Shown here in pieces: positions 1 to 10,769 of a stretch of DNA of 64,000 bases. Numbering within the stretch: the stretch's first letter is position 1; each line of letters starts with the position of its first letter. The notes below the pieces were generated by a model, which did no database searches, was not told where the DNA came from, and was given only the letters and a program-made list of their open reading frames with translations. Origin of the DNA: Clonostachys chloroleuca (lineage: Eukaryota; Ascomycota; Sordariomycetes; Hypocreales; Bionectriaceae); assembly GCA_037952775.1 (NCBI GenBank), contig JBANAY010000004.1, positions 7,812,001-7,876,000 on the forward strand. Direction: 5' to 3'. The translations under genes were made by a program, and so were the position numbers.

Positions 1-447
1 GGAAGATGACTGCGTTTGAAAAAAGACAATCTCGGTTTTGCTGCAGCGACTTGGGAGCTAAGCTTTATATAGAATGACGTGCTACTTTTTGGTATTTAAT
101 AGAGTAATCTCATTATACTCATTTGCTGGAAACACCTGAAAACCTTCTCAATCGTGACGCTTCCCCGAGGCCACCGGAAGAAATCTCTGGAAAGAAGTGG
201 GTTAGACTAAACATATATGGTGATTATTATTGACTTTGCTTGGGCATTACTACGCGCACAGGTAGCCGGAGAGATGCAGTGGGCTTGATACTGTGCATAT
301 AGGCCCCTAGACTTTAATATCGACCTCGACTTAATAGAACAAACGCAAATGGAAATTGATACGCCTCCTGGCTATGGCCTAAAACTAATACCTAACTCGT
401 AGATGAGATTATACATGGATATCCCTATGTGCTTGAACGGAGACGGG

Positions 448-1082
448 CTACGACAACCAACGAGTGTCGTTGGCTACATGTAACCAAGCATCTCTACTTC
501 CAGTCTGCAAGTGCGAATCCGCTGCCGCTTGGCAGTAAAGCTCGAGTTCATCTGATTAAAGTTAGAGATATCATGAAGTAGAATTACCACTCCTGCTTAC
601 GTACCAACAGTCATTGGAAGCTTGATGTGGCCCCCCTTGTTCAAAGAAACGAGGACCTGTTTCACCCACACGCGAGAAGTCCATCTCGCTTCTCTAGATG
701 GGACATGCTTCGTGTCCATGAGCCGCACGGACTTTGCGCATGCTTCTATAACATCCGTTGATGTCAAAGTAGAGATTTGGAGGCAGGCGACGATTCTCCC
801 GAGTCGTCGAGGATCTGCGACGTTCCGTATTTCCAGACTGAGATCTGGGGACTGGCCGACAGCATGAAGCAATTGACCCTTTGGTGGTTGATCGTTCGCC
901 AGGAAGAGGCCCCAATGCTAAGAAAAAAAGACTTAATATACTTCGTGAAAGTAAAGGAGGAGACAGAAAGATCTCACATATTTGTTTTGGCCGTCCACGT
1001 CACTGAGGAATTGCATGGTGATGTAGAGACCATAAGGAGAGGTGATGGCATCAGAAGGCTTCTCAGTAGTCAAGTAGGCCAT
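448..1082 (-). CDS. Small conserved fungal protein, three exons (DUF6914-like)
   Basis: Three exons on the minus strand, 978-1082, 605-917 and 448-551, join in phase into about 173 residues. Both introns have good signals: GTGAGA with an AG acceptor, and GTACGT with a CAG acceptor. The first junction restores a contiguous NKYHWGLFLAND stretch. Further on are a DPRRLGRI block and a WTSRVWVKQVL block, followed by KGGHIKLPM. This order (YHW near the start, then W-x-x-R-x-W-V) resembles a small uncharacterised protein family common in ascomycetes and basidiomycetes, which I believe is DUF6914; that name is from memory. No signal peptide or membrane segment is visible. Function is unknown. The clean splicing across three exons argues that the gene is real and intact. 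Confidence 0.66.
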
Positions 1083-2245
1083 AGTTTCTGATAGTTAAAC
1101 TCGGATTATTGACAATGAGAGAATCAGAGGATAATCTGCGGCGAGGAAGAGAAACAGAGTAAAAGAAATCAGATGAACCCCGGGGATGGAGGAAGATAGA
1201 TCGGATGATTGACACTTTGGTAGATAATGATGTTGAAAATAGGAATATGAGAGAATATAGAGAAAGGTAGTTCGTTTAATCAAGAAATCGTAAATATCTC
1301 AGTAGGCGGATGGCATTCTTATAGATAGTTTCTTTGTCTATCTGACATTATCACGAAGTGGCTGACCCCGACCCTCGGACAAAACTGCGCACCCTAGAGC
1401 CTGCTCCTGTCAGGGGAGCAGTCAAAATCACGGTCAAAGTGATGTCAGACACAGAAAATTGATTGGACAAAGACTTGCCGATTGGTAGGGTCGCATATGC
1501 CTGACCTGCAGATAGTGGAAGCCAACGATCCGGTAAACATCACCCCGCCCCATTCTGCCAATCGGCTGCGTCCAGCTAGAGCAGATTAAGCGTTAACAAG
1601 GCGCGTATCAGCGAGTATGCGGTCGAGTTGCATGAGACTCCACAAGGCGATGACTGTGATGGATATCGAGCAGGGCAGATCCGGGCAACTACTGGATGCA
1701 GATCGAGGGATTAGCGCCCAAGCCATGATTAACAACATTTGTTGATTTGTGAGGCGGAGGCTAGTAGTTTCAGGTATGATAATTCAGGTAGGAGAGCACC
1801 AACACGTTGCATTCGGATGCACCAGTTTAGGAATAGACTTGTAGGCGCCGACAGGAGTGCATGATGGGTGACATGATGCTGGGCGGTTAATGAAACCAAT
1901 GGGAGCATCGCCCCACCACAAACGAATCACCCCGGTCCTCAACAGCCGCCGCGGAAAAGATGGGGCGGAAACGGGCAGTGCAATGCTACTCGTGAGCTGC
2001 CGCGCGCTTGTTCTTACTACCTTACATACAAACGGAACCGCCAGAGCCAGCCATGTTCTGAAAAAATGAAACATTGGAGGCAGTGCTAACTCAGGCACAC
2101 AGGCGCTGCCTTGCCCCCTCTGTCCTTATCTATGCCTACACTGGTCAGTCCATCTCGGGTTGTGTCCATCTGCCGCAACTAAACATCTCTTCTCCTTCTT
2201 TTCATCATCGTCAGCATCTTAAGCCTCAGCCATCTGGCATTCCCT
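1083..2245. other. Intergenic region
   Basis: About 1.2 kb between the divergent DUF6914-like gene and the HNH/APH pseudogene. It holds an 11-bp inverted repeat built on CCAAT boxes (1478-1565, listed separately) and a pyrimidine-rich stretch just before 2246. No convincing gene is visible. Confidence 0.5.
1478..1565. repeat. Inverted repeat with CCAAT cores
   Basis: CCGATTGG at 1478-1485 is mirrored by CCAATCGG at 1558-1565. The match extends to about 11 bp (GCCGATTGGYA). Paired inverted CCAAT boxes in a divergent intergenic region could bind the CCAAT-binding complex; this is inference. Confidence 0.4.
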
Positions 2246-4119
2246 ATGAATTCTCCGCACGCAGAAGTGAGCAAGGCCGTAAAACTTGTGGAGGCCCAGG
2301 ACCTCTCGCATCCTTTCGGAGCCTTGCTCATTGATTTTGTTAAAGAAGCCTTGGAACCGCGACTTGCGGCTCGTTTCCTCATCGAACGGATAGAGCAGCA
2401 CCGGAAACCGGCCTCAGAGCTAGCGTCTCACTGGCAGTTTGTAATCCGGTTCCGTGAGTGCTTGCCTCGTTCGCCCTCTGCCTCATAACAAAGCTAATAA
2501 ACGAGTTTCCAGTTACCGGTGGACAAAATCCTCCTGCACCGACCCTGTGCCTCGACTCGCCATTCGGAAACGAGATGGAAATAGGTGCTGTGTGACCGGC
2601 AGGCCAGGATCTCTTCTGGATCCTCTTCTGGTTGTGCCCATTTCCAAAGTGCCCCATGGCTGGGCTACAACTGATCAGGTGGGTTTCAAGAGTTAACTTT
2701 CCCAGATATACTACTAGGCTTTCTAACATTCTTCCCAACCGCAAGTCCCAAGTCCTAGGAATGCTCGGAGCATTTTTTGGAGTTTCTTACAGGGATTGGT
2801 GGCTCAGCTTTATTAGACATATTGACAATGTTCATGTATTTGATAACCATTGGCTTGTGCGGCAATCTGTGGCGCAACTATTCGGAAAAGGCTTCATTAA
2901 ATTAGATCGCCTGCGACCTTCAATGATCGAGGTAAGCTATACTCTCCAGCATCCAGGATTTTGCCTATTCAGCTGACCCTTCAATCCCTGAGCAGTTCGA
3001 ACTCAAAGCGGTTAATGTTGGCATTGACATGCAGCGGTTCAAAATTGATGGACCCTACCCGTTACTAGGCGACCATTCTCGTTTTGGGACTCCTACCGTA
3101 GATGCTCGCTTCATCGGTACGTATGCCAGGTTTTCTCGCAGTATACGTCTTCTCGACATTGCTTCTACTTTTACCGCAGCCGAGCCACTTCCTGACTCGA
3201 GGAATGCTATCGCACTCTCGGAAACTTCATTTACCGGCAGCCTGTTGGAGAAGGTTTTTGGGTTTAATCCTATCACAGCCGTATTCTTTTCCATTTGACG
3301 TCAAATACCTGGGATGGCTCGCAGTGTTGCTTACAAAACACTACGAAAGTTTGGCGAGTTCTTGTATGAACGTACAACAGCTACAGTTCAAAACTACCCT
3401 TTGGACTTTGCCTGAAAACTCATCAGGACCCAGCGGAATGTCGCAATGAAGCGACGGCGCTTGCCTTGGTTCACCAGCGCACTGTGATACCAACACCAAG
3501 AGTGTTAGATGTGGTCTACGGGTCAGGAGACTGGGGTCCAAAAGACTCATGCTCGCACCTCCTTATGACACAATTGCGCGGAGTGTCAATGCACTGGTAC
3601 ATTGATGCCATTTCCGACAATGACCTCCTTCATATTGATCATTATCTGGGATCATTCTTATCTCAACTACGAAGCATACCCAAAACTCATCGTACTGGCG
3701 TGGCTATCAGCGACACGCTAGGGGAGGCCTGCAAGGATACGCGCCTTGAAGATGGACAGCATGTTGGCCCCTTTGAGGATGAGGCGGCCTTTAGCCAACA
3801 TCTCATGTTCCCCGATAACCCAACTCGGCGATGTCACAAGGTTTACTTTACATATTCAGAGCTTAACCCACGCAACATTCTGGTGGATCGAATTGCAGCG
3901 CCGTGTGGAGCGTACCGTTGGATAGTGACTGGGATCGTAGATTGGGAGTTTGCTGCTTATTACCCAGAGTATTGGGAGTATACGAAAGCCATGTTTGAGG
4001 GCTTCCGTTAGCCACGGCGATACAACGAATTCGTCAAATCGACGTTTCAACTTCTGGGAGATTACTCTGCGGAAATGGACGTATAGAAGAGGAGCTGGGA
4101 GAATGCGGATCATGTTTGA
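2246..4119 (+). pseudogene. Broken HNH-nuclease-like plus APH-kinase-like gene
   Basis: The first half matches a common fungal family with an HNH-type module: RKRDGNRCCVTGRPG, then YRDWWLSF, NHWLVRQS, KLDRLRPSMIE and GDHSRFG blocks, across several introns (about 2246-3200). The second half (about 3300-4119) is an aminoglycoside-phosphotransferase-like kinase: KLPFGLCLK, NEATALALVHQ, IPTPRVLD, then the catalytic loop and DWEFAAYYPEYWEY. Lesions: one A appears missing from the A-run at 3390-3393, so ...TATVQ and KLPFG lie in different frames; the expected HGD of the loop reads YSE (3853-3861); TAG replaces the conserved Trp of the FRWPRRYNE block (4009-4011); a second in-frame TAG lies at 4084-4086. 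I read it as one or two decayed adjacent genes. Exon limits in the HNH half are approximate. Confidence 0.7.
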
Positions 4120-4683
4120 TCGCCCTTATAGTGATAAGTCGATCAACAGTTGTACTTTTTAGTTTTATCTACTAGCTTTTACTCATGCCTCCATAGATGC
4201 TGTGCAATGGCATTTATTTCATTGTTATTCTGCATGAAGTGAAACTCTTTCTTTGTTCTGAGGGAAATTAGTGACATGAGAAACAACAGGTAAAATGATT
4301 CTTCTTCTACAAATCTTCAGCTGCTTAAACGTCGCTCTTTTGTTCAGTGTTGGACGAAGGATTAATTGCTCAAGTGCAATATGTGTTTGACAGTTGTCAA
4401 AACCGACTTCAGCTTGCTGAAAGATGATAAATCTCTCTTGTCCTCTCGATTAATGCAATGACTCAATTTAGCGAAGGATAGATACACGGACAACAGCTTG
4501 CTGATGCTGCACTGGAGCCAATCGTTGACTTAAGCTGAGGTTGAATGGGATCGGTTGGTCTACTTTGCCGTTCATCGGGATTTCGGGAGTCATATTTCGT
4601 GATAAGAGCACCCAATAGAGGACCGTCGTAGCTGTTAGTCTGAATCTCTGTCAGTCATTCCAAGTTCTCTAAATACAACGATT
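4120..4683. other. Intergenic region
   Basis: AT-rich stretch between the 3' ends of the convergent kinase-like pseudogene and the disrupted minus-strand unknown. I see no gene, RNA or repeat in it. Confidence 0.4.
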
Positions 4684-5402
4684 CTAATTGGGGAGCACCT
4701 TGGCGAGTGCCTCCTCGTAATCCTTTCTCAGTGCATCATCCAGCTTCAATTTGCTATGCTTGTCGTCTGCGGCAGATTGACCGTTCTCTAGCCTTGCTTG
4801 CGGCTCCGACCCGAAGCACCGACCCGATAAGGTGGTCCGTAGGATGATATTCACCCTTGACGAGGTCCTTGCACATCCAGTCGGCGAACTGGTCCACGTG
4901 CACGGCCTTGAAACTAGGCTCAAGCGTAATAAATGTGCAATCGTTTTCGAGCATGTGGCTCTCAATGACGAGGTATTTACTCCGTTCGGCGGTGATGTTG
5001 GCTAATAAGACACATTGAGGTGGCTCGTAATCGAACAGATGACGAGTGTCGCCTTTAAAGTTGTACGATGTGCGATAGATCTCGCATGATTTAGTATAGA
5101 AAAGCCGCCGCTTCAGAAAATATTCGAAGTTGGCACGCCTCAATAAACGGCGACTGAACCGGGCAAGGGATGTCTATGCCGTATGTGTATGGATTGTCTT
5201 TAAAATTGGACATGGTTTGAGAGTCTTGAGGCAAACAAGACTTCCCTTCGGTAGTAAAAGCTTTGATGATGTTTGAGAGATAAGTGACTTGATTGATGGC
5301 TGTTCCCTGTGCGGGGCTCAAAGAGGATGCTGGCTGGCTGATCATGCGTTTGAGCCATTCAGCTGTCTGCAAAATACAGGGGATTCTTGTCAAGGCTCTC
5401 AA
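4684..5402 (-). pseudogene. Frame-disrupted unknown protein gene
   Basis: Three minus-strand coding-like segments follow one another in different frames: 5402-5091, about 5100-4800 and about 4830-4684. The second reads like a genuine protein (a GDTRHLFDYEPPQCVLL block, then DQFADWMCKDLVKGEYHPTD). The third ends in an Asp/Lys-rich helix-like tail (LDDALRKDYEEALAKVL). The switches lie near 5095, where the first frame ends LY-stop while the next continues TKSCEIY, and near 4815 in GGGTCGGTGCTTCGGG. Neither switch has convincing splice signals, so I favour small indels over introns, although unseen introns remain possible. I do not recognise the family. It is divergent from the P450 at 5971 and shares its upstream region. 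Confidence 0.45.
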
Positions 5403-5970
5403 AAACGTAAGACAATAAAAGATTGCCGTCTATAGGTTGGCGGCTCTCTGTCTACGTGAATGAGTGGCTGCTAAGATATCAGCATTGGCTGTTGAGATAT
5501 GAACATGCGTAGTTGAAGTCTGTCCTGTGGCATGATCGCTTCAAAAAGTACAATCCATTAAGTTCACGGCCGCATTAAGTGGCGGGATGTGTTTCAAAGA
5601 AGTCGTTGGCAAAGTGTTGTGTACCATCAACCAATTGTTGCTCCGGTCGACCAATTGTTATTGATCGTCAGCCAATTGTTGTCTAGAAGCAGAGAGTGAT
5701 TCACTGGATCAGTGTATTTGTACTATCTTGGTGGTTGTTTGTTTCCGTGTTTCATAACCTGCGGGCCTCGCGTTCTGTGTAAAGTGAGAATTTGAACCGT
5801 TAGCTTTACAAGAGACATAAGTAGCTGCGGTTTTCCGCCTTTTTTCAATCTCTCTTTTCAATGCACACAATCATCTTCTTTGACTGCCCCAATATACTCT
5901 TTTTCTTGCACCGAAGCACCAAATCCAAAATCCAGCATCACCACATCAAAAGCCACCACTGAAACTCGAC
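5403..5970. promoter_or_regulatory. Divergent upstream region of the P450
   Basis: About 570 bp between the disrupted minus-strand unknown and the P450 start. It carries three phased CCAATTGTT elements (5631-5681) and a pyrimidine-rich leader before the P450 ATG. No gene is visible. Confidence 0.5.
5631..5681 (+). promoter_or_regulatory. Three phased CCAATTGTT direct repeats
   Basis: CCAATTGTT begins at 5631, 5651 and 5672, spacings of 20 and 21 bp, or about two helical turns. Each copy is preceded by a TC-x-x-type flank and overlaps a CAATTG palindrome with a CCAAT box. They lie about 290-340 bp upstream of the P450 start. Regular spacing suggests binding sites on one DNA face. Confidence 0.55.
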
Positions 5971-7217
5971 ATGATGGGCTGGCTGTTGGCAACCATTCTG
6001 TCATTGCTTTTAGTTGTCCTATTTTTCTTTCCAGTGACGGCGAAAGACCTTGTGCGGGAGAAGATAGATCGTGCCAGAAGGAATGCCGATCTATCCTCGA
6101 GAAATCTCGTCGACAGACTCCAAGCACGAGCTGGCCCCAACACTCGCTTGGTGCAAGCCTTTGGTATCAACAACAGTTTCACAACAGTGGATGAGAGCAT
6201 TCATCAGCAGTTCCTTAGACGAGCACTCGAAATCATCAAGAGTGCCAATGCAAAGAGATGGGTGCAAGTCCACCATGTGGCTAGCCAGACTGTGGCTGCA
6301 CTCTGTTGCACCAACGACAAGGTCGGCGTGCTCAATATTGAGCATATCTGCCGTCTCATGTGCTTCGTTGCTGCGCTAGACATCATTTTCCCGACTACAC
6401 GGCAGGTTACTTCTGATTATGAAAAGTTGGATTGGATCACCCAGACAATTAACGATCTTTGGCTTCAGTCTAAGAGCAAAGCCCCTCAGAATGACAGGCT
6501 GTTGTCAAAGCTGCGAGATGAATTGCAATCTCTGCTGCCGGAAGAGCGGGACGACCCGTTGGCCCTGATTCTCCCAGCTTATGAGACGCCTCGGCAAGTC
6601 GTCTTGTTGACCTACGTTCACGTTGCGTTTCGGCACATCGACGGAGACACAAAGGTCATGCTTCAAGAAATTCTGAAGAGGTTCCATGTCCCCGAACAGG
6701 TGGAATTTGATAACCACATGGTCAGATTCTCTCAAGTAAGTCCAAACAATTACCCTTGGTTGAGTTGTTGGTGGTGGAAAGAGCACTTGCTAACTATCGT
6801 TACTTATTCTAGGAAGCCCTTCGACTCTACCCCCCGACCAAGCGCATTTATCGAGCCTCGTGGTTTGGTGTAGTGGCGGCAGATGTTGAGTCACTCCACC
6901 ATGACGAGAACATCTGGGGACCAGATGCTCTAGAGTTTCGACCAAGCCGTTTTGAAGCGCTCACCCAGAACCAGAAAGATGCTTTCATGCCTTTCGGCAT
7001 CGGCAGACATGCGTGCCCAGCTAGCAACAGCTTTGCTGGAAAGCTGATTGCCATCCTGGTGGTAACCCTGATTAAGGAGTTGGGGACAGCTGAGACGGGC
7101 AGCAAGATCAAATTCGACGATGTAGACTTGGATGACGAATGCCATGTGAAGGCCCCGTTGCCTACTGGGAGGTCTGCAACGAAGAACTGGTTTGTTTACC
7201 CGAATCCCGAAGCCTGA
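5971..7217 (+). CDS. Cytochrome P450 monooxygenase (short)
   Basis: Two exons (5971-6735, 6813-7217; intron GTAAGT...CTAAC...TAG) encode about 389 residues. The N-terminus has a membrane anchor (WLLATILSLLLVVLFFF), as expected for an ER-bound fungal P450. The K-helix ExxR is EALRLYPPTKRIYRA at the start of exon 2. The heme loop is FGIGRHACPAS, so the Cys ligand is present but the usual Gly two residues later is Ala. The I-helix oxygen-activating A/G-G-x-x-T motif is not evident; LLTYVHVAFRH stands in that region. Fungal P450s are usually near 500 residues, so this one lacks about 100, mostly between the anchor and the I-helix. It may belong to a divergent subfamily. The next genes are a regulator and an exporter, which suggests secondary metabolism or detoxification. 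Substrate is unknown. Confidence 0.82.
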
Positions 7218-8048
7218 CTCCAGATATGTGTGTAGGGAGACTTTTGTCTGGAGGTTGATTGATCCTCTCAAACTTAGATGACAGGGATACCACATTGCCA
7301 AGGGGAAATGATTAGCCTAGGAATGTTTTGTGTTTTAGCTGGTCGCCTTTAACAGACAAATACAACTATTATATAGTTTAGGTAACTGTAGTTGAGAGGG
7401 ATACATGTGCGTGATCTCTTAGCTGTGGTCATTGTGTCTAATAGACCTGTTGTTCCTGAATTTCTCTCGCGCCCACGTAAGCTTCTAACTTTATACTCCT
7501 AGATTTAGGCCCTACTTCCTACTGCTTTTACTTTTTACTTGCGACTACTAATAAAATGCTCTGTACTGACTATGTAGCCTAGAGGCGTTAGAAGTTGAAT
7601 AATTAGAAAATAGATCGACGCAGGAACGTAAGATTACTTTGTTATGAGCTCAGAGTGGTTAAGTTAGCCTAACAAAGACAACTGCTGCACTTGACGTCAC
7701 AAAGATACCGAGGTATCTTGGAAACACCTATTCATATAACCAGTTCCTGGTCGTTTTAGCCCCATGAATCAGTCTCATGAGGGAATAATTTGTTTCCCAT
7801 TTTTTATGGTTTTATGAATGGTTTGATAAACATGCAATATAGATATTTTTGAGATATGTTTACCTGAGAACATTTGTTCTCTTGGACGGTTGTGTTGTCA
7901 GCCAAGTCGCCGAGCTACATTTTAGATGAGTCATCATTCCTAAAAAACCTCGGCATCTCAGAAATTAAGAGCCCGTTGCATCATCCATCATCATTCAAGT
8001 GTCAAGCGGGACTATACGCCGAACGCAGGTACCCCCCCCCCCCCAGCT
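7218..8048. other. Intergenic region upstream of regulator
   Basis: About 830 bp containing the P450 3' end and the presumed promoter of the Zn2Cys6 regulator. It is AT-rich in the middle and ends with a run of 13 C (8032-8044) that stops four bases before the ATG. No gene is seen. Confidence 0.45.
8032..8044 (+). repeat. Poly-C tract of 13 next to a start codon
   Basis: Thirteen consecutive C residues end four bases before the ATG at 8049. Such a tract in a 5' leader is prone to slippage and could affect start selection. It may also be of uncertain length in the assembly. Confidence 0.6.
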
Positions 8049-10382
8049 ATGACCGAGCAAATAGAGACCGCAAGTCCCATCCGTCGAACGCGGATCACGC
8101 GGATCGCCTGCAAGGCTTGTCATGCCAGGCGGGTCAAGTGTGATGCCGCAGACGGGCTGCCGTGCATGCACTGCCGCACCCGACAGGACCCCTGCGAGCT
8201 GATCGAATCACGACGGGGCAAGTAAGTTGCTGGAAGCTCACAAAGCAAAGCATTTATAGTTCTGTTGAGTGACTTGCGGTGACAGGTACACTCGAACACC
8301 GTCCAAGAGACAGCAACGCCGAACCCGCGGCAGCCCTCCTGACCTGGCCCCGGCTGAGGAAAGTCGTTTTGGCTCGAATCAACCTGTAAATGTTACAGCA
8401 CGACACTTGGTTCATAGTGAGATCCCGGAAGCTGAAAAGCCTCCCGAGCGTGAGGCGCAAGATTCTCAGGTCGCGGGACGTGGTGAAGGCTCAGCCCATC
8501 TGTTAAATTCACTGAACCTTTCCTCCATCATCGACATGGTTCGTCGTGCAAAAGACGGCGATTTCGAGAATGTCCGTGCCACCACCCACGAGCTGACTCG
8601 TCTCGTCGAAAAAGTGAATCTTCAACCGAGCATCCACTTGCATCAGCAGATGTCTGTGCAGGACGCCCTCATCCTACCTGATGGGCCGATAAGCGACCAA
8701 ATGATACAGTTTTTCTTTGAGTATTTTCATCCGGCATACCCAGTCATTGATAGGTCAGCGTTTATCAGCCTGTACAGGCAAGGAAAAGCGTCTACCCTTC
8801 TTCTACACAGCATATTCATGGCTGCATTAACCTGTGGCCCCGAGAGTCTCGTCAGGCTGGCTGGGTACACTGACCGAGCCACTGCTAAAAAGGTACATTT
8901 TCAACGCGCAAAGAGGCTATACGAAGTCGGGCATGAAACGGATGCCACAAGCGTCGCGGCGGCACTTCATCTGCTCAGCTTCTGGTGGAGTGAGCCGCAC
9001 GAACAAGAGTCGTGGATCTGGGCAGGGTGCTCTGTGACTTTGGCACAGTCGTTGGGCATGCATCGCGCGTATGTAACGAACGAGTATGACCCTAGCAAGG
9101 ATATATCTCACTGACCTTGTGAACCATTCTAGCCTGGGAAGACGCAGGATGAGCAAACGGCTAGTGTCAATCTGGAAGCGCATCTGGTGGTCCATCTATG
9201 TAAGACTGTGCCTTGTCCTTTGGTACCCCAGAATCTAACTTGGTAGATTCGTGACCGGCACATCGCAGCAGCACTTGGGCGGCCTTGTCGCATCAGAGAC
9301 GAGGACTGCGACGTCGAAGCTCTGACAGAGGACGACTTCTACGTAGACTTGGTCGCCGACGATGAACTAATAGCACCCCAGAAGGCCCATCACGTCTCTT
9401 ATTTCCTTGACATTGCTAAGCTGTCGGCCATACGTAAGTTGGTAGTCGATACGCAAACTTACAATTGGAATTAACAGAGGATACGTTTGACCTAGTTGGA
9501 GATATTCTTATTGGGGAGTTCAGCCCGAGGCCGCCGGCTCTGGAAAAGTACGAACCGACTTGTTCTGCCCAAAGGCTGCAGGCATGGCGTTCCGAAGCCC
9601 GCTGCGTCACGTCTGACAGTCTGTCAACTGAATCAAGCGGCTTATTCTTCTGGGCCAGCATGCTGGATGTTTCATATCAGTAGTAATCCCTCGATCCTCT
9701 GCATGCTCAGTAGAGACTGACCGAAACCTAGAAATGCGTGCATTTTACTCTTCCGACCAAAACCTACAAGAAACCAAGCAATGCCGGAATCCGAGCGAGC
9801 CAAGAGGGCGCAACGGGCGGCAGATGCAATAACGCGAACTGCGGAGGATCTTTTGTCTGTCGACTTATTACAGCACACACAACTTCATCTGTAAGGAAAC
9901 GTTTTACAATCAGTCCATCTTTACTGAGCACGCCACTAACGTATATATCTCATAGCGTCCCTGGGTTGTTCAGCGCCCTATCCGTGTACACACTAGCTCT
10001 CGATGGAAGAAGCAATGTCCATCGGAAGCTGGTAGAAAACAAGTCACGGCAGTGCATTTTGGCATTGAGTGAGTTGGTCAAGGTCTGGCCCGTCGGTATG
10101 TGGCTAAAGATGGCCTTTGTGAACCTGTTACGACGACTTGTTAGCCAGAGATCTGTGGATGGTGCACGGGGGGACGAGGCCAATGAGAACATGGAGGCTC
10201 TCCATGGCGGCCAGTTCCATGATAACTCGGTTGTTCAGCCTGTACGGCCCCAAGAAGTCTTTCTGGGTAGTGGGCTTGGGACTGCCATTGATTTTGCATA
10301 TGACGCCTCTTGGTTTGGGAGTTCAGAGTGCATTTTTGATGCAGAAATCTTCCAAGAAGAACTCTCTTCTTTTGTACCATAG
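8049..10382 (+). CDS. Zn2Cys6 transcription factor with fungal-specific middle domain
   Basis: Seven exons (8049-8221, 8286-9068, 9133-9199, 9247-9433, 9478-9679, 9732-9890, 9956-10382) join in phase into about 665 residues. The start is fixed by the binuclear zinc cluster directly behind it: ACKACHARRVKCD, then PCMHCRTRQDPC (six cysteines, residues about 20-50). The fungal-specific domain is recognisable from FFEYFHPAYPVIDR through LGRRRMSKRLVSIWKRIWW and LGRPCRIRDEDCDV. A FWASML...ILLFRP block follows, restored only when the short intron at 9680-9731 is removed. This is a nuclear DNA-binding regulator of the Gal4 type. Its position between the P450 and an MFS exporter suggests a local pathway regulator. 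No lesion is seen; the target site is unknown. Confidence 0.88.
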
Positions 10383-10769
10383 ATTATTTTATTTTCGAGA
10401 AATTACAACCTGAGGAACTATTCAATGACATCATGTTAGTAATGCCTCTCAGGGCTTGCATCCTAGTTAGCCGTCGCCATTGGCCGAGTTGAGTGATTTG
10501 CGAGTCTTGACCTCGGCGTCTTCATGAGGGTGGGGCTGGAGAGTAAACATACAGAATTCACCCTCCTCAGTTACTTTCTTTGACCCCTGACTCGCTTCAT
10601 GGAGCCCGGGTATTTATTATCAGCATAATGAATTCTAACAAATCGTTTGCCGGCCCTATTATTCCTAGTAAACACATCTTTGTCTCGCGATGGTATCGCT
10701 GTAGAGTGGTAACGTACAAAGCTCAGTAATGTACATGTATACGGATTAACTGGAACGCCAAACTCGACA
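10383..10769. other. Intergenic region upstream of MFS exporter
   Basis: About 390 bp between the tandem regulator and transporter genes. It presumably contains the regulator's 3' end and the exporter promoter. I see no strong motif or additional gene. Confidence 0.4.

Noticed and set aside
1784..2098. Minus-strand open frame of 104 codons
   Set aside because: No recognisable motif, odd composition and it lies in the promoter region of the next gene.
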